7,172 nt of DNA, from assembly GCA_012516015.1 (NCBI GenBank), contig JAAYXG010000557.1:1-7172 (forward strand). The letters are read 5' to 3'. How positions within the stretch are numbered: the first letter of the stretch is position 1; every line of letters starts with the position of its first letter. Below the pieces are notes generated by a model. The model was not told the DNA's origin. It made no database searches and saw nothing but the letters and a program-made list of their open reading frames with translations. Below, one piece after another: positions 1 to 5,723 of the stretch. Source of the stretch: Lysobacteraceae bacterium (GTDB lineage Bacteria > Pseudomonadota > Gammaproteobacteria > Steroidobacterales > Steroidobacteraceae). The translations under genes and the position numbers were made by a program.

Positions 1-10
1 CATGAACTCG

Positions 11-113
11 GCGTGACGTATTAGGTGTGACGTGTAACGTCAGAGGGGCGCAAGTGTAAATGCGGCGACGTCCGCCGCGCACATTACACGCTGCACGCTA
101 CACCTTACACGTC
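11..113. repeat. Inverted pair of degenerate heptamer arrays (GTGTAAC-like) downstream of the glycosylase
   Basis: On the plus strand, positions 11-38 read as four 7-bp units: GCGTGAC, GTATTAG, GTGTGAC, GTGTAAC. On the minus strand, from 110 down to 83, four more units read GTGTAAG, GTGTAGC, GTGCAGC, GTGTAAT. A lone GTGTAA sits at 54-59. The arms are inverted: 15-40 matches the reverse complement of 88-113 at about 20 of 26 positions, leaving a 47-nt loop that holds a second small hairpin. The outer arm runs over the last glycosylase codons, and the TAA stop (105-107) is itself part of a GTGTAA unit. The period, units and inversion are seen directly; folding and function are inferred. Positions 1-3 read ATG on the minus strand and could be the start of the next gene, but too little sequence is present to tell. 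Confidence 0.75.
62..78 (-). terminator. Possible intrinsic terminator after the glycosylase
   Basis: A perfect 6-bp GC-only stem (62-67 with 73-78) and a 5-nt loop lie 27 nt beyond the glycosylase stop. On the minus strand it is followed by ATTTACACTT, a poor U-tract. It sits inside the loop of the larger inverted heptamer arrays, so the two could fold together. The stem is certain; termination is a guess because the U-run is short. Confidence 0.35.
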
Positions 114-1004
114 CTTGCCTTTCTCCCACTGTTCCACCGTCCTCGGCCAATCGTCCTTGAGCAGCCGCGAGAGAGAACGGTCGGCCAGCAGCTTTCCGTC
201 CGTTTGACAGCGCGGGCAGTAGTTCGTCTCGTTCTCCGCGTAGCGAATACGTTGGACGGTCGTGCCGCACGCGGGGCAGGGCTGACCGTACCGCCCGTGT
301 ACGGCCATGCCTTCACGAAACGCCGTCACCTTCTCCGGGAAGCCGCGCTCGTTCTCGTTGCGCAAGCGCTCCGTCCATTCGATGAGGGTCGCGCGCGTCG
401 CATCGAAGAGACGTTGCCATGCGCGATCGTCGAGCATTCTCGTCTGCATCAGAGGCGACAGCCGCGCGCGATGCAAGATCTCATCGGAGTACGCATTGCC
501 GATGCCGCTCAGGATCGTGGGATCGGTCAGCGCGCGTTTGAGCGTGTGGTTGCGCGCCTGCATGCGTTCCCGAAATACCTCGAGATCGTGATCGAGCACT
601 TCCAATCCGCCGCGCTCGAACTCATGGAGCGCACCTTGCCCTTGTACGACGTGCAAAGACGCGCGCCGCTTCGTCCCCGCTTCCGTCAAGGTGAGCACGC
701 CGTTCGGGAACTCGAGGTGAAGCAGCGCGGGTCGGATACGCTTCGTACGTTCGCGCTCGTACCAATGGAGTCGGCCGGCGATCATGAGGTGCAGCACCAT
801 CCAGGCATCGCTCTCGTAGCCGATCGCGATTCGTTTGCCCAAGCGGCGTAAGGCGACGACCGTCCGACCTTCCAGCGCACCGATCGGTGGCTCGACCGAT
901 CTCAACAAGAAGGGGTTCTTGAGCAACGCCTTCTCGAGGCGTTGCCCCACGATGCGCTGCTCGAGCGCTTCGATATAGACGACGATGTCGGGGAGCTCGG
1001 GCAT
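105..1004 (-). CDS. Fpg/Nei-family DNA glycosylase (variant with C-terminal extension)
   Basis: A 299-residue base-excision repair enzyme expected to remove oxidised bases and nick the abasic site. After Met removal it begins Pro-Glu (PELPD), the family's catalytic N-terminus. Lys57 in LGKR matches the conserved DNA-binding Lys, and the helix-two-turn-helix segment carries GIGNAYSDE with Asn170 (about 150-185). A zinc finger is formed by C243, C246, C263 and C266. Departures from classical Fpg are: the void-filling PRRFG-type loop reads TKRRAS (111-116); the zinc-finger hairpin Arg that contacts DNA aligns with Asn258; and about 32 residues follow the last Cys pair, where classical Fpg ends at once. 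From memory, similar extended proteins (with LLKDDWP) occur in several phyla, so this looks like a subfamily rather than decay. The ATG start is fixed by the motif but has no Shine-Dalgarno; a heptamer array begins only a few bases upstream. Lesion specificity is unknown. Confidence 0.92.
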   Translation of the reverse strand: MPELPDIVVYIEALEQRIVGQRLEKALLKNPFLLRSVEPPIGALEGRTVVALRRLGKRIAIGYESDAWMVLHLMIAGRLHWYERERTKRIRPALLHLEFPNGVLTLTEAGTKRRASLHVVQGQGALHEFERGGLEVLDHDLEVFRERMQARNHTLKRALTDPTILSGIGNAYSDEILHRARLSPLMQTRMLDDRAWQRLFDATRATLIEWTERLRNENERGFPEKVTAFREGMAVHGRYGQPCPACGTTVQRIRYAENETNYCPRCQTDGKLLADRSLSRLLKDDWPRTVEQWEKGKDV

Positions 1005-1010
1005 TAAGCG

Positions 1011-1054
1011 GGGGCTTGGGGCTTGGGCTCGGGGCTTGGGGCATGGGGCTTGGG
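1011..1054 (+). repeat. Heptamer tandem array, GGGGCTT units (first arm)
   Basis: Reading the plus strand from 1011: GGGGCTT, GGGGCTT, GGGCTC (6 bp), GGGGCTT, GGGGCAT, GGGGCTT, then GGG. This is a period-7 array of six units that starts only six bases beyond the glycosylase start codon, where its promoter or ribosome site would be expected. It is inverted relative to the array at 1122-1153. Heptanucleotide tandem repeats (STRR elements, including a CCCCA-rich type) are known from filamentous cyanobacteria; any kinship with those is unproven. Confidence 0.85.
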
Positions 1055-1062
1055 TAAGAGAG

Positions 1063-1078
1063 AGGCGTAGGGACGCCT
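1063..1078 (+). terminator. Hairpin followed by a T-tract on the plus strand, inside the loop of the heptamer arrays
   Basis: A perfect 6-bp stem, AGGCGT with ACGCCT, and an AGGG loop are followed on the plus strand by AACTTTTT. This looks like a weak intrinsic terminator facing opposite to every gene in the window. In the minus direction, where the exporter operon would need to end, the stem is followed only by CTCTCTTAC. A second, bulged hairpin (GGAGACC with GGTTTCTCC) lies at about 1090-1114. The stem is seen; its role is uncertain. Confidence 0.35.
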
Positions 1079-1121
1079 AACTTTTTAGAGGAGACCGCTT
1101 CGTGAGGTTTCTCCGATTCTG

Positions 1122-1153
1122 ACCCGCGCCCCAGGCCCCACGCCCCGAGCCCC
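1122..1153 (-). repeat. Heptamer tandem array, GGGGCNN units (second, inverted arm)
   Basis: On the minus strand from 1153 the units are GGGGCTC, GGGGCGT, GGGGCCT, GGGGCGC, then GGGT. This arm is the inverted partner of 1024-1055, matching its reverse complement at 27 of 32 positions, so the DNA or transcript could form a long stem closing a loop of about 66 nt. It lies five bases past the stop of the last exporter gene, where a terminator would be expected. No classical U-tract follows, so termination by this structure is inference. Confidence 0.8.
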
Positions 1154-1158
1154 TTGAG

Positions 1159-2349
1159 TCACAACTCTCTCAATCCTGTCACGATCGGCAGTCGCGCGGC
1201 GCGCAGACTGGGCAGCAAGCCGCCGATGAATCCGAGCACGAGCGCGTAAATCAGGCCTTGCAACAGCAACTCGGGCGTGACCGTGAAGGCGAAGCTGAGC
1301 TGGGTGAACGAACCGAAATTGAGCGTCGAAGCGCGTATGCCGTTGAACGCGAAATAGGAGATGAGCATCCCGATGACGCTGCCGATGAGCGCGATCAGCA
1401 GTGCTTCCACGATCACGGAAATCACGACGGGGAACGAGCCGAAGCCGAGCGCGCGCAGCGTGGCGATCTCGCGCGTGCGTGCCGAGACGGCGGAGTACAT
1501 CGTATTCAGAGCCGCAAAGACGGCGCCCAATCCCATGAGGATGGCAATGCCGAAGCCGAGCCCCGTGATCATCACGCGCAAGGCTTCGGATTGCTCTTGG
1601 TAGAACGCGCTCTCGGAATACACCTTCGTGTTGACGCGAGGATCGTTCGAGAGCGAATCCCTGAACGCGGTGAGCGCATCGGCGCTCGTGAGTTTCGCGC
1701 GCACCGATTGATAGGAGTTGCCGCGGTTGTAGGCGCCCTGCAGCACGGTGGCATCGGTCCAAACTTCGGATTCGGAAACGCTGCCCTTGTCTTCGAAGCG
1801 ACCGACGATTCTCCAATCGGTCGTGCCCCAGCGCACGGTGTTACCGACGACGAGGCCTTCGAACTGCTCGGCCGCGCCCGCTCCGACGATTACTTCGAAC
1901 GTGCCGGGCACGAACATTCGCCCTTCGGTGATCCGAAAATTCTTGCGCAGCTTCGGCGCGTTCTGGCCCACGCCACGGAACGGTACGTTTGCGGCGGTGC
2001 CGGTGCTCTTCATCGGTACATCGACGATGACGTAGAGCTCGGCGGAGGCGATCGGGCCGTCGGCATCCCGCGCGATGTGCGGGGAGTCCATGACGATGCG
2101 CGCTTGATCCTGACCGAAGCCGCTGCTCAGCTCATCGCTCGATCCGCCTCTCAAGACGATGGCGATGTCGGGCGATCCAGAGTAATCGAGCGCGGCTCGA
2201 AAGCCCTCGCGGATCGACAAGACGCCGACGAGCACCGTGACGACGCCGGCGATGCCGATCAGCGCGACGATCGAGGAAGCGAAACGTTCGCGCATGTTGC
2301 GCACGTTCATCGCAGTTATCGCTGCCGCTTGAGTTGCCGATCCGAACAT
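1159..2349 (-). CDS. ABC exporter permease, FtsX/MacB type (second permease)
   Basis: A 396-residue inner-membrane permease with the MacB/LolC-E fold: one N-terminal membrane helix (about 26-47), a large extracytoplasmic domain (about 50-255), then three membrane helices (about 256-285, 305-337, 358-385). Just before the second helix block lies a YQEQSEALR-like segment, and between helices lies SARTREIATLRALGF, a conserved cytoplasmic coupling stretch of FtsX-domain proteins that contacts the ATPase. The ATG start follows a good Shine-Dalgarno (GAGGA at 2356-2360, 6-nt spacing). The gene sits 40 nt after the first permease and is the last in the four-gene operon. The two permeases are clearly unlike each other, so a heterodimer as in LolC/LolE is the natural reading. 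The substrate is unknown. There is no ATPase domain, so this is not a fused MacB. Confidence 0.9.
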   Translation of the reverse strand: MFGSATQAAAITAMNVRNMRERFASSIVALIGIAGVVTVLVGVLSIREGFRAALDYSGSPDIAIVLRGGSSDELSSGFGQDQARIVMDSPHIARDADGPIASAELYVIVDVPMKSTGTAANVPFRGVGQNAPKLRKNFRITEGRMFVPGTFEVIVGAGAAEQFEGLVVGNTVRWGTTDWRIVGRFEDKGSVSESEVWTDATVLQGAYNRGNSYQSVRAKLTSADALTAFRDSLSNDPRVNTKVYSESAFYQEQSEALRVMITGLGFGIAILMGLGAVFAALNTMYSAVSARTREIATLRALGFGSFPVVISVIVEALLIALIGSVIGMLISYFAFNGIRASTLNFGSFTQLSFAFTVTPELLLQGLIYALVLGFIGGLLPSLRAARLPIVTGLREL

Positions 2350-2355
2350 TGCGAT

Positions 2356-2360
2356 TCCTC
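2356..2360 (-). promoter_or_regulatory. Ribosome-binding site of the second permease
   Basis: GAGGA on the minus strand lies 6 nt before the ATG at 2349. Together with the 40-nt gap after the preceding stop it supports translational initiation at this ATG rather than at the later in-frame Met codons. Confidence 0.6.
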
Positions 2361-2389
2361 GGGATGCGTCTTCCGCCGACGTAGCGGCG

Positions 2390-3544
2390 TCAGGTTCTTC
2401 TCAATGCATCGACGATCTTGAGCTGCCATGCCTGCGTCGCCGGCAGCGCGCTGGCAAGCGCACCCAGCACGATCGCGAGCACCGCGCCCACGACGAATGT
2501 CGACGGCGGCAGCGCGAGCGTCGGGAAGTACTGCACGAGCGCCGGGACGTTCGACAATCCGACCGCAATGACATTGGCCAGCGCCAACCCGATCGCCGCA
2601 CCCAAGATCGTGAGCAGCATGGATTCCGCGAGCACGAGCCCCGTGACCGAGCCGCGCGCGAAGCCGATCGTCTTCAGCACGGCGAGCTCATTGGTGCGTT
2701 CTCTCACCGATTGACCCATCGTGTTCGCGATGACGAGCAGGAGCGTGAAGAACACGGCGGTTGCAACCGCCGTCACGAGCGCACCGATGTTGCCCATCTG
2801 ATTCGCCCAGGCCTGCATGAACGCGCTTTCGTTGTCCGTCTTCGTCTCGAATGCGGAGTTCGCAAACATTGAATCGATCCGGTTCGCGATCTCGAGCGAG
2901 CGGTCGGGATCGTCCACGCGCAGCACGATCATGCCGATCGTGTCGCGGCCGAACGTTCTTCCTTCGTCCAGATACTCGTTGTGGAAGAACAGGCTCGAGC
3001 TATCGCTCTGCGCGGAGAAGATCGCGCGAATGTTCATCTCCCAGATCTGCGTGCCGTCTTGATTCGAGTAGATGCTCGAGCGCAATGGAATCGTATCGCC
3101 GACGTTCCAACCGTACTTCTCCGCCGTTGCCTGGCCGACGATCGCACCCGCGCGGTCGCCGATCCAGGCTTTGCGCTCTTCATCGGTCAGCTCGTACTCG
3201 GGATAGACTTCGAGGAACGTTTCCGGGTCGACCGCGAACGAGAACACCTGATTGCGATCGTCCTGATAGACGCCGCCGAACCACGAGTAGGGCGTCGCGA
3301 CCTTCACGCCATCGACGCCGCGCACGCGAGTGAGATAGCTCTCCGGCAGCGGCTGAATGAACGTGACCTTGTTCATCGTGATCAACCGATCCACACCGGC
3401 AAGCTCGACGCCGCCCGTCAGCGCGGCCTGCATCGTTCGCAAGATGCCGAAGAGCAGAAAGGCGACGACGATCGATGCGAGCGTGAGGCTCGTGCGCAGT
3501 TTCTTGCGTCCGAGGTTCGCCCAGAGGAGGTGAAGGTATTTCAT
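2390..3544 (-). CDS. ABC exporter permease, FtsX/MacB type (first permease)
   Basis: A 384-residue inner-membrane permease. The start MKYLHLLWANLGRKKLRT is typical of the family: an amphipathic helix, then a membrane helix (about 18-38). A periplasmic domain (about 40-250) carries the MacB-PCD-like fold expected between helices 1 and 2. Three further membrane helices lie at about 253-277, 303-330 and 347-367. The cytoplasmic stretch SVRERTNELAVLKTIGFARG is the coupling-helix region that faces the ATPase. The gene lies 49 nt after the ATPase and 40 nt before the second permease, so co-transcription is very likely. No clear Shine-Dalgarno precedes the ATG; the start is chosen by family N-terminal sequence. 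It probably pairs with the second permease to form the transmembrane channel-like motor. The transported molecule cannot be inferred. Confidence 0.91.
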   Translation of the reverse strand: MKYLHLLWANLGRKKLRTSLTLASIVVAFLLFGILRTMQAALTGGVELAGVDRLITMNKVTFIQPLPESYLTRVRGVDGVKVATPYSWFGGVYQDDRNQVFSFAVDPETFLEVYPEYELTDEERKAWIGDRAGAIVGQATAEKYGWNVGDTIPLRSSIYSNQDGTQIWEMNIRAIFSAQSDSSSLFFHNEYLDEGRTFGRDTIGMIVLRVDDPDRSLEIANRIDSMFANSAFETKTDNESAFMQAWANQMGNIGALVTAVATAVFFTLLLVIANTMGQSVRERTNELAVLKTIGFARGSVTGLVLAESMLLTILGAAIGLALANVIAVGLSNVPALVQYFPTLALPPSTFVVGAVLAIVLGALASALPATQAWQLKIVDALRRT

Positions 3545-3593
3545 AGCGGTCGCTTATCTGGCTTGTGGGCCACGGACTGTCGCGAGGCGCCGC

Positions 3594-4289
3594 TCAGGCC
3601 GCGGCGGCCGTCCGCTCGAGCCGCCCCTTCTCCAGATGCAGCGTGTGCTTCGCGCGCGCTGCTGCATGCGGGTCGTGGGTGACCATGATGATCGTCTTGC
3701 CTTGGCGCTCGTTGAGCGCTTGCAAGAGATCCAAGATCTCATCGCCAGACTTGCGATCGAGATCGCCGGTCGGCTCGTCGCACAAGAGCAGCGTCGGGTC
3801 GGACACGATCGCGCGAGCGATGCCGACGCGCTGCTCCTGTCCGCCCGAGAGCTCGCGCGGCTTGTGTTTCGCGCGCTCGCTCAAGCCGACCAGGCTGAGC
3901 GCCGCTTCCGCCCGTTTGCGGCGCTCGGCCGCGGAGAGCTTCGTGAGCAGCAGCGGCAGCTCGACGTTCCGCTGTGCGGTGAGCACCGGAAGCAAGTTGT
4001 ACATCTGAAAGACGAAGCCCACATGGCGAGATCGCCAGCGGGCGAGCTGCGCGTCGTTCATCGTGTCGATGCGTTGTCCGGCGACTTCGATCGTGCCGGC
4101 GGTCGGACGGTCGAGTCCGCCGATCAAGTTCAACAGCGTCGACTTGCCCGAGCCCGATGGACCCATCAACGCAAGGAAGTCGCCTTTCGGGATTTCCAAG
4201 TCGAGTGCCTGCAAGACGTGCACGGTCTCCGAGCCGCGCCTATAGTCTTTGGCGACGCCGCGACACCTCACCAATACGTCTTCGCTCAC
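3594..4289 (-). CDS. ABC exporter ATP-binding protein, LolD/MacB type
   Basis: A 231-residue cytoplasmic ATPase with all nucleotide-binding motifs intact: Walker A GPSGSGKST (43-51), Q-loop Gln95 in FVFQMYNLLP, signature LSGGQ (147-151), Walker B LLLCDE (167-172) with catalytic Glu172, D-loop GDLD (175-178) and switch His205 in VTHD. Length and the FQMYNLLPVLTAQRNVELPL stretch place it with LolD/MacB/YknY-type ATPases, which drive mechanotransmission rather than passage through the membrane domain. It has no membrane segment of its own, so the transporter is split into separate ATPase and permease chains. The start codon is GTG, fixed by a strong GAGGGGG site 5 nt upstream; this site lies in the 24-nt gap after the adaptor stop, so the two genes are surely in one operon. 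Confidence 0.95.
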   Translation of the reverse strand: MSEDVLVRCRGVAKDYRRGSETVHVLQALDLEIPKGDFLALMGPSGSGKSTLLNLIGGLDRPTAGTIEVAGQRIDTMNDAQLARWRSRHVGFVFQMYNLLPVLTAQRNVELPLLLTKLSAAERRKRAEAALSLVGLSERAKHKPRELSGGQEQRVGIARAIVSDPTLLLCDEPTGDLDRKSGDEILDLLQALNERQGKTIIMVTHDPHAAARAKHTLHLEKGRLERTAAAA

Positions 4290-4294
4290 GCTGT

Positions 4295-4301
4295 CCCCCT
4301 C
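4295..4301 (-). promoter_or_regulatory. Ribosome-binding site that fixes the GTG start of the ATPase
   Basis: GAGGGGG on the minus strand lies 5 nt before the GTG at 4289. It is the strongest Shine-Dalgarno seen in the window. It decides the GTG start over the nearby in-frame TTG and GTG codons just inside the gene. Confidence 0.65.
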
Positions 4302-4313
4302 GCGATATCGAAC

Positions 4314-5558
4314 TCAACGTTTTGCGATCTTGACGGGCGCGCCCTCGGCGAGCCCTTCGACCTGCCGAGCGACGATGACATCGCCGGCATTGATTCCCGC
4401 AATGATCTCGATCTGATTGTCGCGCCGCCCTGCCGTTCGCACGGCCACGCGCTCGACCGACTCATCGCGCACTCGCCACACATAGCTCGTGCCGCCGTCT
4501 TCGAACACGGCGCTCGCCGGTACGCGTACGCTCGGACGAGCGCTCGCGGTCGCTTCGGCGGGCCGGTCTTCGAGAAACGTCACCTTGACGCCCATTTGCG
4601 GCAGGATGCGCGGATCGAGCTCGTCGAATGCGATGCGCACGCGCACGGTCGCCTTCTGCCGGTCCGCCGTCGGCACGACGTTGATGACGTGGCTCGGAAT
4701 CACCCAGTCGGGATACGCATCGAGCACCGCTTCGGTTCTCTGATTGGGGCGTACGCGATTGATGAACGCTTCGTTGACATCCACTTCGATTTCGCGCGAG
4801 TCCATGTCGACGATCGTCGCGATACCGGTTCGCGTAAAGCCGCCGCCCGCCGACATCGGCGAGACGATCTCGCCGGGCTGGGCATCTTTCGAGACGATGA
4901 CACCGTCGAAGGGTGCGCGTACGCGCAGATCGTCCAGGTCTTGTTCGCGCACGCGTACCGTTCCTTGTGCGACTTTGACTTGGCTGCGCGAGGCTTCGAG
5001 CCGAGCGCGCAGCGCGGCGACTTCCGATTGCGCTTGGTCGAGCTGCGCCTCGCTCACGAGCTTGTCCTCGCGCAGTTGCGAAGTTCGGCGCAAGTTCCGT
5101 TCCGCTTCCGCAAGACGGACTTCGATCTCCTGCAATTCCTTGCGTGCAGCTTCGAGCTGGCGGAGAGCAAGCTCGTAAAGCGGCTTCACGGTCGTATCGT
5201 CCAAGCGCGCGAGGAGCTGTCCTTCTTTGACTTCCATGCCTTCCTCGATATGCAGCTCGGCGATCTTGCCCGTCACCTTCGCCGAGACGGTGGCTTGCCG
5301 TCGGGCAACGACATACCCGGATGCGTTGAGCACGGCGGTTGCGCCGGGCGCGCCGCCGGAGGTTGCAACCGCGGTCACGGTCTCGACTTCGATGGAGCGA
5401 TCGCGCAGAAGCGCATACGCTGCCGCCGCGATCGCGAGGAGCAGCACGATCGCGATCAGCCACTTATATATGGGGCTCGATTCCCCGCCTGACGGCTCCG
5501 GGGCATCCGGGGCACGTTCAATGCGCAGGCTTTCCAGCGCGTTCTGGTCGAATGACAT
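4314..5558 (-). CDS. Membrane-fusion (periplasmic adaptor) subunit of a MacA/HlyD-like exporter
   Basis: A 414-residue adaptor linking the inner-membrane ABC motor to an outer-membrane channel. From the chosen start: a cytoplasmic tail (1-32) with the ALESLRIER stretch seen in this family, one membrane anchor (about 33-51), a first lipoyl-like half (about 81-121), a coiled-coil hairpin (about 125-211), the second lipoyl half (RAPFDGVIVSKDAQPGEIV, from 214), then beta-barrel and membrane-proximal domains to the end. At the hairpin tip R158, L162 and S169 reproduce the R-x3-L-x6-S spacing (RLS motif) that contacts TolC-type channels, so a TolC partner encoded elsewhere is expected. I chose the ATG at 5558 (AAGGG about 6 nt upstream, family-like N-terminus) over an in-frame GTG at 5666, whose extra 36 residues lie over hairpin-forming spacer DNA. 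It is the first gene of the exporter operon. Confidence 0.92.
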   Translation of the reverse strand: MSFDQNALESLRIERAPDAPEPSGGESSPIYKWLIAIVLLLAIAAAAYALLRDRSIEVETVTAVATSGGAPGATAVLNASGYVVARRQATVSAKVTGKIAELHIEEGMEVKEGQLLARLDDTTVKPLYELALRQLEAARKELQEIEVRLAEAERNLRRTSQLREDKLVSEAQLDQAQSEVAALRARLEASRSQVKVAQGTVRVREQDLDDLRVRAPFDGVIVSKDAQPGEIVSPMSAGGGFTRTGIATIVDMDSREIEVDVNEAFINRVRPNQRTEAVLDAYPDWVIPSHVINVVPTADRQKATVRVRIAFDELDPRILPQMGVKVTFLEDRPAEATASARPSVRVPASAVFEDGGTSYVWRVRDESVERVAVRTAGRRDNQIEIIAGINAGDVIVARQVEGLAEGAPVKIAKR

Positions 5559-5723
5559 GAGGCCCTTGCAGCGATCTGAAGTTGTTGTAGTTGCTCCCTT
5601 GGCGGGGATTCTAATCCGGCCGCCGCAAGCGCAGTAAGGTATTCTCGGCGAGTCGCCGCTACTCACCGGTAAGCGGGGCGTCGCCGTGAGGTCGACGCCG
5701 TACGATCACGCAATATCTGCACC
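5559..5723 (-). promoter_or_regulatory. Spacer between kinase and exporter operon: hairpins and a possible -10 element
   Basis: This 165-bp spacer holds a 7-bp stem with 9-nt loop (5677-5683 with 5693-5699) just after the kinase stop, and a 5-bp stem with 3-nt loop (5646-5650 with 5654-5658). Neither is followed by a U-tract on the minus strand. TAGAAT (minus strand, 5613-5608) resembles a -10 box about 50 nt before the adaptor ATG, but no convincing -35 lies 16-18 nt upstream. The spacing suggests the exporter has its own promoter; this is inference. Confidence 0.3.

Noticed and set aside
1..1158. CRISPR or mobile-element interpretation of the repeats
   Set aside because: Units are 7 bp with no unique spacers, no cas genes, no transposase and no target-site duplications visible.
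3636..5492. A 618-codon open frame on the plus strand, antisense to the ATPase and adaptor (others lie at 60-851 and 1258-2421)
   Set aside because: The protein is rich in Arg, Ala, His and Asp with no recognisable domain, and it lies over two genes with intact family motifs. Long antisense frames are expected in GC-rich coding DNA.
5559..5666. A GTG-initiated 36-residue extension of the adaptor
   Set aside because: It covers spacer DNA with hairpins, has no family similarity (Cys/Gly/Thr-rich), and the ATG at 5558 gives the family-typical N-terminus.
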